From positions 1-10,436 of the forward strand of contig JAIVHC010000179.1 in assembly GCA_020201305.1 (NCBI GenBank): a stretch of 10,436 bases of DNA, in the 5' to 3' direction. The notes beneath the pieces were generated by a model. It saw only the letters and a program-made list of their open reading frames with translations. It did not search any database and had not been told where the DNA came from. Below, one piece after another: positions 6,793 through 10,436 of the stretch. Both the position numbers and the translations under genes were made by a program. Within the stretch, counting starts at the first letter, position 1; each line of letters begins with the position of its first letter. Origin of the DNA: Geobacteraceae bacterium. GTDB lineage: Bacteria; Desulfobacterota; Desulfuromonadia; Desulfuromonadales; Desulfuromonadaceae.

Positions 6793-7980
6793 TCAGCTTT
6801 CTGCGGTTTTAATCCGTTGTGCAAGCACCAGGGTAATCGCGCCCGCCAGCACCCCCAACAGCGGGCCCACAATCAACGAGCCGAGAAACCATTCATATAT
6901 CCGCTCCACCGCCTGGTACCCCAGGGTCTGGAGGGAAAACTCCGTCAGCCAGGTGCGGTGGCGCATATAATAACCCACCTCAATGCACAGCGCCGGCACC
7001 AGCGGTGGCATGCACAGCTGGCTGCTGCTCACTGCCGCTACCTTGTTGAGGCGGAAAAACCCGCACACAAACAGAATGGTCACGGTATGACACAATATCA
7101 GCGGCAGTGCCCCCAGGAAAACCCCGACTCCGCTCGCAAGGGCAAGGCGCTCCGGGGTGCTGTTTTCCTGCAACAGCCGTCGGATGGAGCGCAGCGGATG
7201 GAAGGCGCTGACCCCTCTTTCGCTGCGCTTCGCCGTGTCCAGATGCGATATCTTTCGATGCGGCCATGGCACAATAGAGCGCAGGGTCAGATGGGTGTTA
7301 AGCAATGTGAGGCGCCAGTTGTCCATCCCTTTGCGAAAGTGGGAGATACGTTCAGCGCCGGGGGGATAATATACCCGGATATCCACATCACGCAAGGGAA
7401 CTTGAGCCCAGGCTGCACGCACCAGCACTTCTACTTCGAAATTATAGCGTCGTGTCCAGAACGTGAGCTCCTCGAAGATGAACAGCGGATAAGCGCGAAA
7501 ACCGCTCTGACTATCTTTGATATTTACCCCGGTCTGGAGGCGGAGCCAAAAGTTGGAGAATTTCCTCCCGAAGCGCGATGCCCCTGGAATACCCTCCTGC
7601 GCAAAATCGCGGCATCCCACGATCAGGGCATCGGGATGCGCCTGAATCGCAGCGATGAAGGTGGAAATGTCCACCGGATCGTGCTGTCCATCCGCATCCA
7701 GACAGATCATATGACTCATGCCGTGTTGCAGGCCCCAGTGTGCCGCGCTTAGCAATGCTTCCCCTTTGCCGCGATTGTGCCTGTGCACAAGCACTTCCAC
7801 GTCGAGCCCGGCAAGATCCTGCGCCACCGGCGGCGTACTGCCGTCATCCACCACCACGAACTGCGCTACTGCAGTGCTATAGCGTTCCAGCACCTGCTGC
7901 ACTAGGGGGCGCAGGGTTGCGGCGTGGTTATACACAGGGATGGCGACAAACACGCGGATATCCACTTCAGGATTTGCCAT
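6793..7980 (-). CDS. Family 2 glycosyltransferase fused to DUF2062 membrane domain
   Basis: 395 residues in two parts. Residues 8-240 form a GT-A glycosyltransferase of family 2: FVAIPVYNHA at the start, the nucleotide-binding DDGS at 45-48, NRGKGEALLSA (69-79), and DADGQHDP (95-102) supplying the metal-binding Asp residues. This half resembles DPM1-like polyprenyl-phosphate or lipid-directed transferases. After a linker, residues about 262-390 (STPERLALASGVGVFLGALPL, then a Leu-Asn and Pro-rich core) match DUF2062, with three hydrophobic segments near 282-307, 318-335 and 366-388. The membrane part would hold the enzyme at the inner membrane next to a lipid acceptor. Its ATG lies inside the end of the radical SAM gene (14-base overlap), and the LpxL-like gene begins 11 bases after its stop. 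Sugar and acceptor are unknown. Confidence 0.92.
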   Translation of the reverse strand: MANPEVDIRVFVAIPVYNHAATLRPLVQQVLERYSTAVAQFVVVDDGSTPPVAQDLAGLDVEVLVHRHNRGKGEALLSAAHWGLQHGMSHMICLDADGQHDPVDISTFIAAIQAHPDALIVGCRDFAQEGIPGASRFGRKFSNFWLRLQTGVNIKDSQSGFRAYPLFIFEELTFWTRRYNFEVEVLVRAAWAQVPLRDVDIRVYYPPGAERISHFRKGMDNWRLTLLNTHLTLRSIVPWPHRKISHLDTAKRSERGVSAFHPLRSIRRLLQENSTPERLALASGVGVFLGALPLILCHTVTILFVCGFFRLNKVAAVSSSQLCMPPLVPALCIEVGYYMRHRTWLTEFSLQTLGYQAVERIYEWFLGSLIVGPLLGVLAGAITLVLAQRIKTAES

Positions 7981-9418
7981 AACGCTTATTGCTCAGGGCA
8001 AAGCGGATGAATGAAGAGCCACTGCAGATAAAGCGGCGCCAGCTGTCGGGCGATTTCCACAGCATCGCCACATAGCCGAGAAGTACCCGGTTGCGCTTGA
8101 AGTGGTTTTTATAGAACTCGATAAAGAGCCGCTCCAATTCCTCTTTCTCCATCCCGTGGGGGACAAACTGAAAATGCATGCAGTCCATTTTGGGCCAGTC
8201 TTCTTCAAAATGCCCCAGGGCATGGATATTCTCATACACGGGCGAGCCGGGAAACGGGGTAAACTTCGCAAGGTTGAAGTCATCCAGGGGGAGCGAATAT
8301 ACATACTCCATACTCCGACGTATCGAGGCTTCAGTCTCCCCCGGCAGCCCCAGCATCAGGAGCCCCTTGGTGCGAATACCGCAACTCTTAATGGTGTGGA
8401 TGGTTTCAGAGAGCAGTTCAAGATTCGCATTCTGGCGATGCTGCGCCAGCAATGCCTCATCCCCGCTTTCAATTCCGAGACTCACCATCCAGCATCCGGC
8501 GGCTCGCATGAGTTGAAGGAGCTCGCGATCCACGTGTTCGGCGCGCACCGCACAGTTGAACGTCATTCCCAGAGGGTTATCCAGGAGGAGGCGACAGAAT
8601 TCCTCCACGCGGGAGCGGTGAAAGGTGAACTGATCGTCGTAGAAGTTGATGTGGCGGATGCCGAAGCGCTCCTTCAGATAGCGCAGATGTTCGTACAGAT
8701 AGGTGGCGCTGTTGTAACGGAAGGTGCGCCGGAACACGCTCCGATCACAGTAACTGCACGCATACGGACACCCGCGGCTCGAGATACAACTGCTGTTGGG
8801 AGCCGTGGGGTAGTTGAAAATCGGCAGTTTGTATGCGTCCGGATAACCGGCAAGTTTTTCATATGCGGGAAAGGGGAGATCATCCAGGATCAGCAACTCG
8901 GTGCGGTAGCCGTTATTTTCCACGCTGCCATCGGTATCGCGCCACACCACCCCTTCCACACTCCGGGGGGATGCGCCTTCAAGGTGGGCGAGTTCGAGCA
9001 GGGTCTGCTCCCCTTCGCCGATTACCGCATAGTCGATAACCGGAGCACATTCGAGCACCTTTTCCTGCAGCGCGGAGACGTGCGGACCTCCGAAAGCTAC
9101 TTTTATCTGCGGAACTTCGGCGCGCGCGAGCTCGGCAAGGCGGACCCCATCGTAAAAACTCGCGGTAGTACAGCTCACCCCCAACAGGGATGGTCGCTCG
9201 GCGCGCAGTATCTCACGCAGCGCTGCATCTGCATCCGGATGCGCATAGCAGTCGAGAATACTGCATCTGACTCCTGCACGTTCCAGGTATGCCGCGATAC
9301 TTGCGAGCCCCAGCGGGGGCATGATATTCGCCTTGCGCGAAATATCATGGCGCGCATTCTCCACCTTGTACCCCAGGGGATGAAGAAGCAGAACATGTTG
9401 TGGATCGGCTGTGGTCAT
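7967..9418 (-). CDS. B12-binding-domain-type radical SAM protein
   Basis: 483 residues from the ATG at 9416-9418. Residues about 6-145 have the Rossmann-like layout of a cobalamin-binding domain (VLLLHPLGYK, PPLGLASIAAYLERAG, VAFGGPHVSAL, YAVIGEGEQTLLEL). The classical DxHxxG motif is absent, as in many members. The radical SAM core follows with CPYACSYC; the three cluster-binding cysteines are Cys217, Cys221 and Cys224. MVSLGIESGDEALL fits the SAM-contacting strand, and LLMLGLPGET fits a later core strand. A C-terminal tail of about 80 residues is hydrophobic and basic. Enzymes of this class do methylations or other C-C chemistry on unactivated carbons. The open frame could begin 36 bases earlier at 9452-9454; neither start has a clear ribosome site. 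I prefer the later one because the domain begins there and its ATG overlaps the stop of a short upstream frame. The substrate is unknown. Confidence 0.93.
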   Translation of the reverse strand: MTTADPQHVLLLHPLGYKVENARHDISRKANIMPPLGLASIAAYLERAGVRCSILDCYAHPDADAALREILRAERPSLLGVSCTTASFYDGVRLAELARAEVPQIKVAFGGPHVSALQEKVLECAPVIDYAVIGEGEQTLLELAHLEGASPRSVEGVVWRDTDGSVENNGYRTELLILDDLPFPAYEKLAGYPDAYKLPIFNYPTAPNSSCISSRGCPYACSYCDRSVFRRTFRYNSATYLYEHLRYLKERFGIRHINFYDDQFTFHRSRVEEFCRLLLDNPLGMTFNCAVRAEHVDRELLQLMRAAGCWMVSLGIESGDEALLAQHRQNANLELLSETIHTIKSCGIRTKGLLMLGLPGETEASIRRSMEYVYSLPLDDFNLAKFTPFPGSPVYENIHALGHFEEDWPKMDCMHFQFVPHGMEKEELERLFIEFYKNHFKRNRVLLGYVAMLWKSPDSWRRFICSGSSFIRFALSNKRYGKS

Positions 9419-9524
9419 ATGTGCACATCTGTCGTTGTGGGTAGAGTGACGCATCGGGGACGAATTTTTTGCTTAGCCATCTTATTATTATTATTATTTT
9501 TTTGCGTAAGCAGCAAAATTAACC
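9419..9524 (-). promoter_or_regulatory. AT-rich spacer upstream of radical SAM gene, possible internal promoter
   Basis: This is the only sizeable gap in the window and is strikingly AT-rich compared with its GC-rich surroundings. On the minus strand it holds TTTTGC-TGCTTAC-GCAAAA (an inverted repeat, 9500-9518), a run of seven A and five tandem TAA triplets (9482-9503). A TTGCTG with a TAATAA 17 bases later is a weak sigma70-like candidate. Composition and position support a promoter or UP-like element that would separate the first radical SAM gene from the rest, but no strong consensus is visible. A read-through operon remains possible. Confidence 0.35.
9482..9503. repeat. Simple sequence tract: (TTA)5 followed by T7 on the plus strand
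   Basis: On the plus strand five TTA triplets (9482-9496) are followed directly by seven T (9497-9503). On the minus strand this reads A7 then (TAA)5. The TAA codons are in frame with the downstream radical SAM gene, so they close that frame upstream. Such tracts can change length by slippage. Lying in a possible promoter spacer, it could alter expression, but five units is short for a hypermutable locus. Confidence 0.8.
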
Positions 9525-9534
9525 TCAAGAGGTT
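9514..9534 (-). terminator. Weak hairpin at the end of the first radical SAM gene
   Basis: On the minus strand AACCTC-TT-GAGGTT (9521-9534) overlaps the stop codon of the upstream gene and is followed by AATTTT. It resembles an intrinsic terminator, but the stem has at most six pairs with a tight loop and the T-run is short. It may only attenuate, or be chance. Confidence 0.22.
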
Positions 9535-10436
9535 TGGGGGAAGCGCACCAGCTTATCCCACAGCAGCCCGCGGTATCCGAAGTCCTTCATCACCGCAATT
9601 CTTTTCAGCCCCTCATCCGGAGGGAATATCCGGGTTTTCCTCCCCGCAAAGCCCTCCTCCAGTTTCTCCTCCATCCAGCGCTGATCCACTTCAGGGGAGA
9701 AATAATACACCGGCTTCAGGAGCGAATCATCCGCGCTCACCACCCCATCGGCAATAGCGCGCTGATGCAGGGGCGCACCGGGGTGAATCCGGATCCCGGA
9801 AAACGCGAACACCACCGAAACCCCAAGACGCTCGATATTATCCAGTGCTTCGAGGACGGTGCTCTCATCCTCATTCGGCCCCCCGAACATCACGTAATGC
9901 GCGGCGGGAAGGCGCTCGGCAATGCAGGCCTCGTTGACCGCAAAGATGTCGGCATAGGTGAGATTCTTGTCGATACCCGCGAGGGTTTTATCCGCCCCGG
10001 CATCGGTACCAAGCTCCAAAGCATACAGACCCGCACGCTTCATGAGGGCAAGTTCGGCGCGCCCCATCCCCTGGGGGCGGAAGAACGCGGCCCATTGAAT
10101 CTCCAGCTTGCGCCGTATTATCTCTTCACACAGCTCCAGATAGTGGCCCTGCGGATCGTTAAACACCGAGTCGGTAAAAAACACCCGCTCCACCCCATGT
10201 TCGTGACGCAGTCTTTCCAGTTCAGCCACCACAAGCTGCGGGCTCCGAATGCGGAAGGTCCTCCCCTCCAGATGGGGATACGAGCAGTAGCTGCAGCGAT
10301 ACGGACATCCACGTTTGGTCTGCAGGTTTACCATCCCGCTATGCTGGAGGTAGTATTCCACCATATCCGCTTCAAACAACGGCGTGGCAAACTTATCCCC
10401 TTCGAGGGGAGCACAGCGCTGGATGACGCGCGGGAG
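9525..10436 (-). CDS. Radical SAM protein of the B12-binding lipid-pathway type, N-terminus outside window
   Basis: The frame is open to the right edge, so the gene starts beyond it; 303 residues are visible. The cluster-binding motif CPYRCSYC (bases 10284-10307) gives the three cysteines of a radical SAM [4Fe-4S] site, preceded by NLQTKRG. The stretch HLEGRTFRIRSPQLVVAELERL, then VFFTDSVFNDP, is typical of radical SAM enzymes that carry an N-terminal cobalamin-binding domain and occur in lipid or ladderane-type clusters. The B12 domain itself would lie outside the window, so its presence is inferred. The core continues with ALELGTDAGADKTL (residues about 126-139) and YVMFGGPNEDE. The C-terminus (about 240-303) is basic and contains PVYYFSPEVDQRW. 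A TTG at 10377-10379 could be read as a start, but it lies just before the iron-sulfur site and is unlikely to be real. It is the first gene of the block visible here. Confidence 0.9.
   Translation of the reverse strand, partial: LPRVIQRCAPLEGDKFATPLFEADMVEYYLQHSGMVNLQTKRGCPYRCSYCSYPHLEGRTFRIRSPQLVVAELERLRHEHGVERVFFTDSVFNDPQGHYLELCEEIIRRKLEIQWAAFFRPQGMGRAELALMKRAGLYALELGTDAGADKTLAGIDKNLTYADIFAVNEACIAERLPAAHYVMFGGPNEDESTVLEALDNIERLGVSVVFAFSGIRIHPGAPLHQRAIADGVVSADDSLLKPVYYFSPEVDQRWMEEKLEEGFAGRKTRIFPPDEGLKRIAVMKDFGYRGLLWDKLVRFPQTS

Noticed and set aside
6760..7752. Plus-strand open frame of 330 codons opposite the glycosyltransferase
   Set aside because: Antisense to a protein with DDGS, DADGQHDP and DUF2062 features; the plus-strand translation shows no domain.
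8102..9757. Plus-strand open frame of 551 codons opposite the two radical SAM genes
   Set aside because: It runs antisense across two clearly real genes and through the AT-rich spacer, has no recognisable domain and no ribosome site. Strong G/C third-position bias in the true genes suppresses stop codons on the opposite strand.
10377..10379. TTG as start of the first radical SAM gene
   Set aside because: The frame continues openly to the window edge, and this start would remove nearly everything before the iron-sulfur motif.
1..10436. Search for tRNA, rRNA, CRISPR array, insertion sequence or integrase
   Set aside because: No cloverleaf, direct repeat-spacer pattern, terminal inverted repeats or transposase motifs were seen; nearly all sequence is explained by the minus-strand genes.

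Overview
The window is one dense block of twelve genes, all on the minus strand, so it is read from the right end to the left. Both end genes run off the window. The organism is a Gram-negative bacterium: there is an LpxL/HtrB-type acyltransferase and a PagL-type outer-membrane deacylase. The DNA is GC-rich with strong G/C third-position bias, which explains the long antisense open frames. A proteobacterium is the simplest guess; Verrucomicrobiota/Kiritimatiellota-type hosts are also possible. The sequence does not settle the phylum.

Order of transcription: (1) a radical SAM enzyme of the B12-binding lipid-pathway type, N-terminus missing (9525-10436); (2) a short AT-rich spacer, the only real gap in the window (about 9419-9524); (3) a complete B12-binding-type radical SAM protein (7967-9418); (4) a family 2 glycosyltransferase fused to a C-terminal DUF2062 membrane domain (6793-7980); (5) an LpxL-like acyltransferase (5834-6781); (6) a dedicated acyl carrier protein (5538-5789); (7) a ketosynthase with an intact Cys-His-His triad (4345-5538); (8) a ketosynthase-like protein lacking the triad, resembling a chain-length factor (3251-4348); (9) a PagL-like deacylase (2761-3294); (10) a small conserved protein of unknown function with a possible helix-turn-helix (2304-2738); (11) a BtrH-type acyltransferase with a DUF4872-like C-terminus (1268-2272); (12) an ABC exporter ATPase (516-1271) and the start of its ABC-2 permease (1-512).

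Spacing is very tight: several overlaps of 1, 4 or 14 bases and gaps mostly under 45 bases. This argues for one operon or two back-to-back transcripts with translational coupling.

Taken together, the genes look like a secondary-lipid or polyene-type pathway related in parts to aryl polyene, flexirubin and other KS/CLF/ACP systems. The ketosynthase pair and carrier protein would build an acyl or polyene chain. BtrH and the LpxL-like enzyme would move acyl chains onto acceptors. The glycosyltransferase would add or donate a sugar, the two radical SAM enzymes would carry out unusual C-C or methylation chemistry, PagL would trim an acyl chain in the outer membrane, and the ABC-2 transporter would export the product. 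No ketoreductase, dehydratase, AMP-ligase or thioesterase lies in the window, so the pathway must continue outside it or borrow from primary fatty acid synthesis. The product cannot be named from sequence alone. No RNA genes, insertion sequences, integrases or CRISPR arrays were seen.
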